This document shows positions 34,868 through 43,817 of a DNA stretch of 64,000 nt, one piece after another. The notes beneath the pieces are model-generated. The model was given only the letters and a program-made list of their open reading frames with translations. It did not search any database and was not told the DNA's origin. Each line of letters opens with the position of its first letter. Position 1 is the first letter of the stretch. The stretch is taken from contig JAHKAA010000043.1 in the NCBI GenBank assembly GCA_018825965.1, positions 96,221-160,220 of the forward strand, written 5' to 3'. The DNA comes from Gammaproteobacteria bacterium. Lineage in GTDB: Bacteria; Pseudomonadota; Gammaproteobacteria; Enterobacterales; Alteromonadaceae. The position numbers and the translations under genes were made by a program.

Positions 34868-36375
34868 TGTCTGCTGTTGATCTGAACGAGATGCAACCGG
34901 CCGCGGCCAAAGTGCGTTTGCCTTTTGGTTTTGCCAAACGTTTTGGTGTCTTGTTGCAGGCTCAGGCGGATGGCTGGTTGTTGTATGTCAATCCACAGAC
35001 ACCACCGGCCGCTTTACTGGAAGTGCGGCGTTTATTGTCTGTTTCTTTTAAAGTGCAGAAACTGCAACAAACTGAATTTGATGCGTTATTAGAAGCTTCT
35101 TATCAGCGTGATTCGTCCGAAGCTCAGCAAATCATGCAGGACATTGGCAATGAAGTGGATTTAGCTTCACTGGCCGATGAAATTCCTGAAACCGAAGATT
35201 TGTTAGAAAACGAAGACGATGCGCCCATTATTAAACTGATCAACGCTATGCTCGGCGAAGCTATCAAGTTAGGTGCTTCAGATATACATGTCGAAACCTT
35301 CGAAAAAAATCTGGTGGTGCGTTTTCGGGTGGACGGCGTATTACGTGAGGTATTAAAACCCAACCGTAAATTATCCAGTTTGCTGGTGTCCCGTATCAAA
35401 GTGATGGCCAAACTGGATATAGCAGAAAAACGTGTGCCACAAGATGGCCGTATCAGTTTGCGTATCGCGGGCCGTGCTGTGGATGTGCGGGTATCCACTA
35501 TGCCATCCAGCCATGGTGAGCGGGTGGTTTTACGTTTACTCGACAAAAATAATTCTCATCTGGATTTAAATAAGCTGGGTATGACGCCTGCTGTGCAGAC
35601 GATGTTTTCGCAACTTATTTTAAAACCGCATGGCATTATTCTGGTTACAGGCCCTACAGGTTCAGGTAAAAGTACCACCTTGTATGCCGGCTTGACCGAA
35701 ATCAACACCAAAGACCGTAATATTCTGACGGTAGAAGACCCTATTGAATATGAGCTGGAAGGCATAGGTCAGACGCAGGTTAATACCAAGGTCAATATGA
35801 CCTTTGCCCGTGGTTTACGCGCCATTTTGCGTCAGGATCCTGATGTGGTGATGGTGGGTGAAATCCGTGACTTAGAAACAGCACAAATTGCGGTGCAGGC
35901 CAGTTTAACAGGCCACTTAGTGTTAAGTACTTTGCACACCAATACTGCCGCCGGTGCTATTACCCGTCTGGAAGATATGGGGGTTGAACCCTTTTTATTA
36001 TCCTCCAGTTTATTGGGTGTATTAGCGCAGCGTCTGGTCCGGACTTTATGTGTGCACTGTAAACAGGCGCACGAGCCGGACAAAGAAGAGCGGGCTTTAC
36101 TTGGTGTAGCGAAAAAAGAAGGTACCGTCATTTACCGTGCTACCGGCTGTGAGCATTGTAATCAGACAGGTTACCGTGGCCGTACCGGTATCCATGAATT
36201 ACTGGTGGTTGATGAACACACCCGCGAATTGATCCACAACGGCAAAGGCGAGCAGTCGATTGAGAAATACATTCGCACTCAAAGCCCCAGTATCCGTCAG
36301 GATGGTTTCAGTAAAGTATTAACAGGTGAAACCACACTGGAAGAAGTGTTGCGTGTGACCCGAGAGGACTTGTAG
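34867..36375 (+). CDS. gspE: Type II secretion system ATPase GspE
   Basis: Cytosolic AAA+-like ATPase that powers pseudopilus assembly. The 502 residues have an N-terminal GspL-binding domain, the Walker A motif GPTGSGKSTT near residue 264, an Asp box (LTVEDPIEYE), Walker B (DPDVVMVGEIRD), His box (HLVLSTLHTN), and a four-cysteine zinc motif (CVHCKQAH ... CEHCNQTG) near 395-435. All catalytic parts are intact. It overlaps gspD and gspF by one base each. Confidence 0.98.
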   Translation: MSAVDLNEMQPAAAKVRLPFGFAKRFGVLLQAQADGWLLYVNPQTPPAALLEVRRLLSVSFKVQKLQQTEFDALLEASYQRDSSEAQQIMQDIGNEVDLASLADEIPETEDLLENEDDAPIIKLINAMLGEAIKLGASDIHVETFEKNLVVRFRVDGVLREVLKPNRKLSSLLVSRIKVMAKLDIAEKRVPQDGRISLRIAGRAVDVRVSTMPSSHGERVVLRLLDKNNSHLDLNKLGMTPAVQTMFSQLILKPHGIILVTGPTGSGKSTTLYAGLTEINTKDRNILTVEDPIEYELEGIGQTQVNTKVNMTFARGLRAILRQDPDVVMVGEIRDLETAQIAVQASLTGHLVLSTLHTNTAAGAITRLEDMGVEPFLLSSSLLGVLAQRLVRTLCVHCKQAHEPDKEERALLGVAKKEGTVIYRATGCEHCNQTGYRGRTGIHELLVVDEHTRELIHNGKGEQSIEKYIRTQSPSIRQDGFSKVLTGETTLEEVLRVTREDL

Positions 36376-37595
36376 TGCCAGCTTTTGAATACCAGGCCAT
36401 GGACGCCAGAGGGCGTCGTAGTAAAGGTGTACTGGAAGCCGACAATGCGCGTCAGGCCAGACAATTATTGCGTGAGCAAAAACTGACACCTCTGAGTTTA
36501 GAGTTGGCTTCGCGGCAGGAAAAACTGCTGGCTTCTGGTAAAAAGTGGTTTCAATCCGGCATCAGTGCCAGTGAACTGGCCTTGATCACCCGTCAGATGT
36601 CGACCTTAATTGAAGCAGGTTTACCTATAGAAAGTGCTCTGCTGGCTGTGTCTGAGCAATGTGATAAAGCCCGTCTGCAAAGCATGATGATGTCAGTGCG
36701 ATCTAAAGTCGTAGAAGGCTATAGTCTGGCCGAAGGCCTGGCTGAGTTTCCTTATGTGTTTGACCATCTGTTTACCTCTATGGTGGCTGCGGGCGAAAAA
36801 TCAGGCCATTTAGATGCGGTATTAAACCGTCTGGCTGATTACACCGAACAACGTCAGCATATGCGTAGCCAGATTATGCAAGCGCTGCTTTATCCCGCCA
36901 TTCTGACCTTTTTTGCAGTGGCAGTGATCAGTATTTTGCTGGCCGCTGTGGTGCCGCAAATAGTGGGGCAGTTTGAGCATATGGGGCAAAGTTTACCCGG
37001 CTCTACCTTGTTTTTAATTGCCGCCAGTGAATTTTTACGTTCCTACGGTTTGCTGGTGCTGCTGGCTATTATTCTTGCGATAGCGGCCTTTAAACGTGCA
37101 CTGAAAAAACCGGCTTTTAAACTGAAAATAGATACTCATCAGTTAAAACTTGGCCTGATTGGTAAAGTCAGCCGGGGTTTAAACACGGCCCGTTTTGCCC
37201 GTACTTTAAGTATTTTAAATGCCAGCGCCGTGCCTTTGCTCGAAGCGATGCGGATCAGTGCTGATGTGCTGGATAACAGCTTTATGCGTCAGTCTATTGC
37301 CGAAGCGACGCTGAAAGTGCGCGAAGGTTCCTCGCTGAAAAATGCGCTGGAGCAAACCAAATTATTCCCGCCTATGATGCTGCATATGATTGCCAGCGGT
37401 GAAAAAAGTGGACAACTCGATGGCATGTTAGAGCGTGCTGCCAATACACAGGACAGGGAATTTGAAAGCCTGGTGACTGTCTCTCTGAAAGTATTTGAAC
37501 CTGTTTTAGTTGCCGCTATGGCTGGCATAGTTTTATTTATTGTGATGGCGATTCTGCAGCCTATTTTGGCATTAAACAATTTAGTCGGAGGTTAA
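36375..37595 (+). CDS. gspF: Type II secretion system inner-membrane platform protein GspF
   Basis: Polytopic platform protein that couples the ATPase to pilin assembly. The 406 residues contain two repeated T2SF domains (LALITRQMSTLIEAGLPIES near 75 and ARFARTLSILNASAVPLLEA near 275) and three membrane helices (about 170-195, 220-240, 375-400). The start is GTG at 36375, overlapping the gspE stop; AGAGG sits just upstream. Confidence 0.96.
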   Translation: MPAFEYQAMDARGRRSKGVLEADNARQARQLLREQKLTPLSLELASRQEKLLASGKKWFQSGISASELALITRQMSTLIEAGLPIESALLAVSEQCDKARLQSMMMSVRSKVVEGYSLAEGLAEFPYVFDHLFTSMVAAGEKSGHLDAVLNRLADYTEQRQHMRSQIMQALLYPAILTFFAVAVISILLAAVVPQIVGQFEHMGQSLPGSTLFLIAASEFLRSYGLLVLLAIILAIAAFKRALKKPAFKLKIDTHQLKLGLIGKVSRGLNTARFARTLSILNASAVPLLEAMRISADVLDNSFMRQSIAEATLKVREGSSLKNALEQTKLFPPMMLHMIASGEKSGQLDGMLERAANTQDREFESLVTVSLKVFEPVLVAAMAGIVLFIVMAILQPILALNNLVGG

Positions 37596-37598
37596 AAA

Positions 37599-38036
37599 AT
37601 GCAACAACAAAAAGGTTTTACCTTATTAGAAGTGATGGTGGTTATTGTTATTTTGGGTGTCATCGCCAGTATGGTAGTACCTAACTTAATGGGCAATCAG
37701 GAAAAAGCCGCACGGCAAAAAGTGGTAGTGGATATTCAGCAGCTGGAAAACGCGCTGGATTTATACAAGCTGGATAACGGCTTTTATCCAACCACAGAAC
37801 AAGGTTTGCAGGCGTTAGTGACGCAGCCTACCTCTGAACCTATGCCACGCTCTTTTCCCGAAGGTGGTTTTATTAAACGTCTGCAAAGAGACCCATGGGA
37901 TAACGAATATCAGTTAGTCAGCCCGGGCGAAATGGGCCGTATTGATGTGTATTCTATGGGGCCAGACCGTGTTGCTGGTACAGACGATGACATTGGCAAC
38001 TGGAACCTGGATGCGCCGGACGCGCAGCAAAACTAA
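37599..38036 (+). CDS. gspG: Type II secretion major pseudopilin GspG
   Basis: Main subunit of the periplasmic pseudopilus. The 145 residues have a short leader cut after Gly in QQKGFTLLEVMVVI, with Glu5 of the mature protein kept, a hydrophobic helix, and the calcium-binding C-terminal region typical of the family (DPWDNEYQLVSPGE and SMGPDRVAGTDDDIGNW). It follows gspF by 3 bases. The prepilin peptidase is not in the window and is presumably shared with type IV pili. Confidence 0.97.
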   Translation: MQQQKGFTLLEVMVVIVILGVIASMVVPNLMGNQEKAARQKVVVDIQQLENALDLYKLDNGFYPTTEQGLQALVTQPTSEPMPRSFPEGGFIKRLQRDPWDNEYQLVSPGEMGRIDVYSMGPDRVAGTDDDIGNWNLDAPDAQQN

Positions 38037-38038
38037 AT

Positions 38039-38665
38039 ATGAAACACCACCGCGGTTTTACCTTGCTTGAAATCATGTTAGTGATGCTGTTATTGGGTTT
38101 AATGGCATCTTACGTGGTGGTGAACTTTGTCAGCGAATCCCGTACTGCCCGTCTTCAGAAAGAAAGCAACCGCCTGCAGCAACTGGTGCAGGTGGTGTCC
38201 GAAACGGCCATTTTAAAGCAGCAGGATTTTGGCCTGCTGCTGAGCGACAAAGGTTATCAGTTTCTGGTGCATAACGGTGTGAAGTGGCTGGAAGTGGGAG
38301 AACCTAAATTTATGCAGTTTCACCCCTGGCCAGAATCAGTGCAGGCCGAACTCGAACTGGAAGGCTTAAGCTGGGCAGAAGACAGTATTTTAGGTCAGGA
38401 AGAGTTCCGCGAATTGCAGCAGGATTTGCAGGAACAATTAGCCGCAGCTGAGGCAGAAGAAAGCAAAGACGGCAAAGTCAAAGATCCAACCAAGGCGCGT
38501 GAAAAACCATTGTTGCCCAATATCTATATTTTGTCTTCAGGTGACATCAGCCCTTTTCAACTTGTACTGGCGGATGAAACAGAGCGTCCTTTTTGGCATC
38601 AGACATTGATAGGTGAATACAGTATTCCGCTGATCAAATCTGATGTGGAAAACAGCAGACCATGA
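38039..38665 (+). CDS. gspH: Type II secretion minor pseudopilin GspH
   Basis: Minor pseudopilin with cleavage site HRGFTLLEIMLVM. At 208 residues it is a little longer than many GspH proteins. The surplus appears to be a highly charged stretch near residues 118-158 (FRELQQDLQEQLAAAEAEE, then KDGKVKDPTKAREKP), probably a flexible loop or helix. The end overlaps gspI by 4 bases. Confidence 0.92.
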   Translation: MKHHRGFTLLEIMLVMLLLGLMASYVVVNFVSESRTARLQKESNRLQQLVQVVSETAILKQQDFGLLLSDKGYQFLVHNGVKWLEVGEPKFMQFHPWPESVQAELELEGLSWAEDSILGQEEFRELQQDLQEQLAAAEAEESKDGKVKDPTKAREKPLLPNIYILSSGDISPFQLVLADETERPFWHQTLIGEYSIPLIKSDVENSRP

Positions 38666-39033
38666 AAAGCAAAGGTTTTACCCTGATAGAGTTGTTGATT
38701 GCGATGGCCGTGTTTGCCACAGCCGGCGCTGCTGTGATGAAAACAGCGTCTGAGCATATGAATTCTATCTCTCATCTGGAAAATATGACCTTTGCATCCT
38801 ATGTGGCAGAAAATCAGCTGAATGCGGTATTTCTGGAAAAAGTCTGGCCATTAAAAAGTGAACAGAAAACCATGGAATTTGCCAACCGTAACTGGCTGTG
38901 GCAGCAAGAAATTAAGAAAACACCTGACGCTAATTTTAGTGCTGTAGTGGTGAAAGTCAGTCTGGCCGATAACCCGGAAAAAGTGCTGTATCAGTTGCAA
39001 ACTTATGTAGGTAAACCTGATGCTGAACGTTAA
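38662..39033 (+). CDS. gspI: Type II secretion minor pseudopilin GspI
   Basis: Minor pseudopilin that, with GspJ and GspK, caps the pseudopilus tip. The 123 residues have the cleavage site SKGFTLIELLIAMAVFA, the family run NSISHLENMTFASYVAENQL and a compact C-terminal domain. It overlaps both neighbours (4 bases with gspH, 14 with gspJ). Confidence 0.94.
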   Translation: MKSKGFTLIELLIAMAVFATAGAAVMKTASEHMNSISHLENMTFASYVAENQLNAVFLEKVWPLKSEQKTMEFANRNWLWQQEIKKTPDANFSAVVVKVSLADNPEKVLYQLQTYVGKPDAER

Positions 39034-39631
39034 CACCGGCCGTGGTTTTACTTTTATTGAAATGTTATTGGCTATGGCAATTTTTGCCTTAGTAGGTTTA
39101 GCTTCTGCCAGCGTATTGTCCAGCGTGACTGAGTCCGATGCTGCCTCACAAAAAGCCGCTGAACGGCTGGCACAAATACAACGTTTTTTTCTGATTTTAG
39201 AGCGCGATTTAGCGCAAATCAGTGCACGGCAGATCAGGGTAGAAGGTGAAGATCCTCTACGTTCGCCTTTGATAGGTGAAAAGCTGATGCTGGAAAGTGA
39301 CGAAGGGGCTTTTGCTTTTGTACACAGCGGCTGGCGTAACCCGGGTATGGTGTTACCCCGCAGCGAAATTCAGGCTGTGGCTTATCGTTTACGTGAAGGT
39401 AAAATTGAGCGGCTTTTTAGTTTGTTTCCTGATGCAGTCACGGGCACTGAACCTAAAGTACAACCTTTGCTGGATAGAGTGACTGGTTTTAAAGTGGAGT
39501 TTTTAAAAGACGAAGAGTGGCAGGAAAACTGGAATGAAGAGAAGTTACCTAAAGCTATTCGTTTAACTATCAGTCATGAGCAATTGGGTGAAATGCAGCG
39601 CTTTTATACACTGATGAATGGGTTGAGCTGA
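39020..39631 (+). CDS. gspJ: Type II secretion minor pseudopilin GspJ
   Basis: Tip pseudopilin partner of GspI and GspK. The 203 residues have the cleavage site GRGFTFIEMLLAMAIFALVG and a long beta-rich C-terminal domain with RFFLILERDLAQISAR and the VTGFKVEFLKDEEWQENW segment. The start lies 14 bases inside gspI, and the stop shares a base with the gspK start (TGATGC). Confidence 0.94.
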   Translation: MLNVNTGRGFTFIEMLLAMAIFALVGLASASVLSSVTESDAASQKAAERLAQIQRFFLILERDLAQISARQIRVEGEDPLRSPLIGEKLMLESDEGAFAFVHSGWRNPGMVLPRSEIQAVAYRLREGKIERLFSLFPDAVTGTEPKVQPLLDRVTGFKVEFLKDEEWQENWNEEKLPKAIRLTISHEQLGEMQRFYTLMNGLS

Positions 39632-40611
39632 TGCGGCGTCAGGCAGGTGTGGCTTTAGTGGTTGTGATGATGATTGTCGCCTTTGTGGTGGTGATTGCCG
39701 TGAGCATGAGTGGACGTTTGCAGCTGCAGTTGCAGCGCCAGCTGAATTTACAGCAACAACAACAAGCCTATTGGTATGGTATAGCGGCAGAGCAGGCTAG
39801 TATTCAGTTGTTGAAAAGCACAGTAGCGGGTAAAGAAACTGTGAATCTGTCACAGGACTGGGCGCAGTTAGGGGCCACTTTTCCGGTCGACGACGGCAGC
39901 ATTACCGGCAAGCTGATTGATTTACAAAGTTGCTTTAACTTAAATAATTTACAACGACCTGCCGGGCAGCAGCAGGTGGGGGCGGGTCAGACAACCAACC
40001 AAAAAGCTTTTCAGCGTTTGCTGGAGTTAAAGGCAACAGATTTGTCGATGCCGGCTGAGTATTTAACAGCACGGGTCAGCGACTGGCTGGATGCAGACAG
40101 TTTATTGCAAACTGCAGGTGGCGCAGAACAGGACGATTATGCTGGTTTGCAAATGCCTTTTTATACGGCCAATAGCTTGATGGGCTCGACCTCAGAATTG
40201 CGGGTCATGCTGGATTTAACTCCGGCAGATTATGAACTGGTGCGGCCCTGGGTTTGTGTGATCCCAAAAAACAGCAACAGTAAACTGAACCTTAATACTA
40301 TTACGGTAGAAAATGCAGCCTTATTAGCGGCTTATATTCCTGAACTGGATGAAGGGACAGCGTCAGATTTAATTAGTAGCAGACCAGAAGAAGGTTTTGC
40401 CACTATAGATGAAGTATGGGCCAGTCCTCAGTTGGCGAATATCAGCGTCACGGATGAGGTTAAAGCCATGATGACAATAAATTCTAATTATTTTGTGCTC
40501 GAAACCACGGTGAAATATATGGATACCATCTTTAATCTGGCCTCTGTATTGGTGATTGATGAGCAACAAAAAGTAAAAGTGATAGCTCGGCGGTTTGGAG
40601 GCCAGTGGTGA
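39631..40611 (+). CDS. gspK: Type II secretion minor pseudopilin GspK
   Basis: Large tip pseudopilin. The 326 residues start with a leader ending RRQAG, a helix VALVVVMMIVAFVVVI (no Glu5, as is normal for GspK), and a big globular domain including SCFNLNNL near 93, VSDWLDADS near 150 and the helix-hairpin-helix-like KLNLNTITVENAALLAAYIP near 220. It overlaps gspL by a few bases. Confidence 0.94.
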   Translation: MRRQAGVALVVVMMIVAFVVVIAVSMSGRLQLQLQRQLNLQQQQQAYWYGIAAEQASIQLLKSTVAGKETVNLSQDWAQLGATFPVDDGSITGKLIDLQSCFNLNNLQRPAGQQQVGAGQTTNQKAFQRLLELKATDLSMPAEYLTARVSDWLDADSLLQTAGGAEQDDYAGLQMPFYTANSLMGSTSELRVMLDLTPADYELVRPWVCVIPKNSNSKLNLNTITVENAALLAAYIPELDEGTASDLISSRPEEGFATIDEVWASPQLANISVTDEVKAMMTINSNYFVLETTVKYMDTIFNLASVLVIDEQQKVKVIARRFGGQW

Positions 40612-41798
40612 ACGAACAATTAATAATAAGACTGGGCAGTCAGCCACAGCAGCCAATCAGTTGGTTGGTATGGTCCGCCATCAATAAAGAGATCATCGCC
40701 AGCGGTCAGTTGGCATCTGCCGACGAGCTGGCTGCGTTGTCAGAACGTTTAGGCCGTCGTCCCGTGGTGGCTTTGGTGCCAGCTGCTGACGTGGTGTTAA
40801 GCGAAGTGTTATTACCGGCCAAACCCAACCGGCAAATTATCCAGGCCTTGCCTTATATGCTCGAAGAAGAGCATGCAGAGGATATTGAGCAGTTGTATCT
40901 GGCTTTGGGTCTATGCCAGCAGCGTGGTAAAGAATACTGGCAACAAGTGGCTTTATGTAAAAAAACTCAATTGGAACAGTGGGTCGGATCACTGGTGGGC
41001 GCTGGTTTTCAGCCGATACAGTTAGTGCCTGATGCCTTGTTATTACCAGAACATCAGGACGGTGCTTCAGCTATTGAGTTATCTGGTCAGTGGTTATTAC
41101 GGCAGGGTCCGTGGCAGGCATCCAGTATTGAACCAAACTGGTGGCCTGATTTTTTAAGCCTGGCCAATATCGAACTCATCTACAGCTACAGCCCATGGCC
41201 GGCAGAGATACTGCAAAATGTCCAGGCGGCCGAACCAGAATTGCCTCTGGCTTTGTTAGCGCAGCAACTGCCAGAACAACGTTTTAGTTTGTTGCAAGGC
41301 CAGTACGCGCCGAAAAAAGCGAAGAATAAAGTCTGGTCATTATGGCAAAGCTCTATAGTGCTGGGTGCCGGTTGTTTAGCTTTGTATCTGCTTGTCTTAG
41401 GTGCTCAGGTGTGGCAACAAGGTCAACTGCTGCAGCAACAAAGAGCAGAGCTTGTGACTCTGTATAAAAGCCGCTTCCCTGCTGAATCAACCCGGGATAT
41501 TTCCCGCCAGCTGGCCCGTAAGTTACAAGGCGCAGGCAGTGGTCAGGACGCCAGTTTATTCAGCTTACTGAATGAATTGCAGCAGGAATTGGCTGCGACC
41601 ACTAATATGCGTTTAGATAACTTACGCTACGACCAAAAAAACAGTGAATTGCGCTTTCAGGCTGAAGCGGACAGCTTCCAGCGTTTTGATCACTTAAAAA
41701 CCCGATTGGAACAAAAAGGTTTTGAAGTGAAACAAGGGGCTTTGAGTAACGAAGGCGGCAAAGTGCAGGGTACTGTGGCTATGAAGGTGAAAGTATGA
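40608..41798 (+). CDS. gspL: Type II secretion system protein GspL
   Basis: Inner-membrane protein that holds the GspE ATPase. The 396 residues have a cytosolic actin-like domain (VLLPAKPNRQIIQALPYMLE near 65), one membrane helix (about 245-265) and a periplasmic ferredoxin-like domain at the end. Two GTG codons in a row (40605, 40608) could start it; I prefer the second, 6 bases after GGAGG. The TGA overlaps an ATG of a 25-codon mini-ORF. Confidence 0.92.
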   Translation: MNEQLIIRLGSQPQQPISWLVWSAINKEIIASGQLASADELAALSERLGRRPVVALVPAADVVLSEVLLPAKPNRQIIQALPYMLEEEHAEDIEQLYLALGLCQQRGKEYWQQVALCKKTQLEQWVGSLVGAGFQPIQLVPDALLLPEHQDGASAIELSGQWLLRQGPWQASSIEPNWWPDFLSLANIELIYSYSPWPAEILQNVQAAEPELPLALLAQQLPEQRFSLLQGQYAPKKAKNKVWSLWQSSIVLGAGCLALYLLVLGAQVWQQGQLLQQQRAELVTLYKSRFPAESTRDISRQLARKLQGAGSGQDASLFSLLNELQQELAATTNMRLDNLRYDQKNSELRFQAEADSFQRFDHLKTRLEQKGFEVKQGALSNEGGKVQGTVAMKVKV

Positions 41799-41872
41799 AA
41801 AATTGGCAGGATAGACAATTTTCACAGCCGCAGGCTGCCCGTCAGTGCACGGCACATGGAGGTAGCTTATGA
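41795..41872 (+). CDS. Possible coupled mini-ORF (25 aa) between gspL and gspM
   Basis: ATG AAA AAT TGG opens inside the gspL stop (GTATGA), and the frame ends at TGA overlapping the gspM ATG (TTATGA). Its product begins MKNWQDRQFSQPQAARQ, with no family or membrane segment. It exactly bridges a 70-base gap in an otherwise nearly gapless operon, so it may relay ribosomes from gspL to gspM. It could equally be chance. Confidence 0.35.
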   Translation: MKNWQDRQFSQPQAARQCTAHGGSL

Positions 41873-42333
41873 TCCGAATGCAACAACTACAAAGCTGGTG
41901 GCAATCGCTACAAAAACGTGAACAACAGTTGGTGCTGGGGGCTGGTGTCACTTTAGCTCTGGCGACTTTTTATTGGCTGCTGTGGGCACCTCTACACCTC
42001 AATTACCAGAGTCAGCAAGTGCAGTTGCAACAGGTCAGTCAGCAGTTGCTGCAGGTCAGCACTTTTCCTGTGGTATCCACACAGACCAAAGTGCAGGGTA
42101 GTCTGACCGATATCATCAGCTCCAGTGCCCGTGCTCATCAGATCCAGGTCAGCCGGATGCAGCCACAAAACGAACAGATGCAGGTGATGCTGAACGATAT
42201 TAGTTTTGATCAACTGCTGACCTGGCTGCATGCTTTGCAGTACCAGCATAATGTCAGCATAGTGCAACTGGATCTGGCCGTGGCCGATGCCCCCGGCATG
42301 GTGCGTGTCCGTCGTTTATTAGTTGAGTCCTAA
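41869..42333 (+). CDS. gspM: Type II secretion system protein GspM
   Basis: Bitopic partner of GspL in the inner-membrane platform. The 154 residues have the family opening WWQSLQKREQQLVLGAGV, a membrane helix (about 22-42) and a small periplasmic ferredoxin-like domain ending VQLDLAVADAPGMVRVRRL. The ATG at 41869 has GGAGG a few bases upstream. gspN starts at the base after its stop. Confidence 0.93.
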   Translation: MIRMQQLQSWWQSLQKREQQLVLGAGVTLALATFYWLLWAPLHLNYQSQQVQLQQVSQQLLQVSTFPVVSTQTKVQGSLTDIISSSARAHQIQVSRMQPQNEQMQVMLNDISFDQLLTWLHALQYQHNVSIVQLDLAVADAPGMVRVRRLLVES

Positions 42334-43092
42334 ATGAATTATAAAAAAATAATACCTGCTGCTATTGGCTTTTATCTGGTGTTTTTAGTGCTGCTGGCAC
42401 CAGCGGCCTGGTGGCTAAAGTTAGTGTCTTTACCAGCACAAGTGCAATTGGGTCCTGTGACCGGCACTTTATGGCAAGGTCAGGTGCAGGCTGTGTCGCT
42501 GAATGGTTATGTGCTCCCCCAGGTCAACTGGCAATTGAAGCCCTGGGCTTTCTTGATGGGAAAAGTGGCGTTGGACCTGGACATAGGCCAAATCCGGCAA
42601 ACCACTTTGCCTTATGCCAAAGCTCAGTTGTCTTATGGTTTCTCAGGTCTGCAGCTGCAATCCAGTCAGTTACGTTTACCTGTAGAGCCCATAGTGCCTT
42701 TACTGAAATTACGTTTGCCATTTCAGGTGGCGGCCAGTGGCAATATGTTGCTGAATATTCAGGATTTCAGTATGGGTCAACCCTGGTGTGAACAGCTGGC
42801 AGGCAAAGCCAGCTGGCTGGAAGCAAAGTTTCAGGCGCCATCGGGCTGGATCGATTTAAAAGCCATAGATGCCAACTTAAGTTGTGAACAAGGCCAGTTG
42901 CAACTGGTGACTGAACCCGGTAATCCGTTGGCGCTGAATGTCACAGCTTTAATAGGTGAACAGGGTAAATATCAACTTAATGGCACTATGAAACCGGACG
43001 CCAGCTTGCCAAAAGAAGTGCATCAGGCGATGCAGTTTGTTGGCCAGCCGGACGCTGAAGGGCGTTTTACTCTGAAGTTACAGAGCAACTAG
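42334..43092 (+). CDS. gspN: Type II secretion system protein GspN
   Basis: Accessory inner-membrane protein present in only some type II systems. The 252 residues have an N-terminal membrane helix (about 6-28) and a periplasmic domain beginning VQLGPVTGTLWQGQ, with the paired-beta repeat pattern of the family and two cysteines (PWCEQLAGKASWL; NLSCEQGQLQLV). Last gene of the operon; its 3' 26 bases overlap yrfG on the other strand. Confidence 0.92.
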   Translation: MNYKKIIPAAIGFYLVFLVLLAPAAWWLKLVSLPAQVQLGPVTGTLWQGQVQAVSLNGYVLPQVNWQLKPWAFLMGKVALDLDIGQIRQTTLPYAKAQLSYGFSGLQLQSSQLRLPVEPIVPLLKLRLPFQVAASGNMLLNIQDFSMGQPWCEQLAGKASWLEAKFQAPSGWIDLKAIDANLSCEQGQLQLVTEPGNPLALNVTALIGEQGKYQLNGTMKPDASLPKEVHQAMQFVGQPDAEGRFTLKLQSN

Positions 43093-43756
43093 CTGTACCG
43101 TTAATATCCGCCAATAACACCGAATAATCTTCTATTGCCGGAAACTCAGTGATAGCTCTGCTGGGTTTCTGGCTGTCAGGATTGGCGACAGCCAATAAAT
43201 GGCCAATACCAAAACGTTGAGCAGACTGCAAAATAGGCAGGCTGTCATCGACAAACAAAGTGCGCTTCGGGTCAAAACCAAAACGTTGTTGCAGTTGCTG
43301 CCAGAGTTCCTGTTGTTCTTTAGTCACACCAAATTCATGAGTCGACACCAGTATATCTATATAGCTGGCAAGCTCAGTACGCTCTATTTTTAGTGACAAC
43401 GAATCCGGGTGGGCATTGGTAACCAGTATTACCTGGCGGCCCGAGTTTTTTAACGCAGTCAAAAAAGCCGGTGAGTCAGCGCGCATCTGGATTTTATCCA
43501 TTACTTCACGTTTTAATTCAGTGATAGGCAGCGCCAGTCTTTTGGTCCAGTAATCCAGGCAATACCATTCAATTTTACCATTGAGTTCATGGTATTCTGC
43601 CTCCAGCTGTTGTTTGGCGTCCGTCAGATTAATGCCACTGAGTTCTGCCCAGCGTTTTGGTAAGTGCTCCAGCCAGAAGTAGTTATCAAAGTGTAAATCC
43701 AGCAAAGTACCGTCCATATCCAGCAAAACGGTATCAATTTGTCTCCAGTCCAGCAT
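43067..43756 (-). CDS. yrfG: GMP/IMP nucleotidase YrfG (HAD family)
   Basis: Haloacid dehalogenase-type phosphatase that in E. coli removes phosphate from GMP and IMP. The 229 residues show HAD motif I DMDGTLLDLHFDNYFW near residue 13, motif II in VILVTNAHPDSL, motif III Lys in FGVTKEQQE, and motif IV FVDDSLPIL near 168. The gene belongs to the nudE-yrfG-hslR block of E. coli, here interrupted by gsp genes. Confidence 0.92.
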   Translation of the reverse strand: MLDWRQIDTVLLDMDGTLLDLHFDNYFWLEHLPKRWAELSGINLTDAKQQLEAEYHELNGKIEWYCLDYWTKRLALPITELKREVMDKIQMRADSPAFLTALKNSGRQVILVTNAHPDSLSLKIERTELASYIDILVSTHEFGVTKEQQELWQQLQQRFGFDPKRTLFVDDSLPILQSAQRFGIGHLLAVANPDSQKPSRAITEFPAIEDYSVLLADINGTASCSVTSE

Positions 43757-43817
43757 AGGTTTTTCCAGTTAATCCATTTATAGTAAGGCGATGGTCCATT
43801 GTAGCAGAGGCAGTTTT

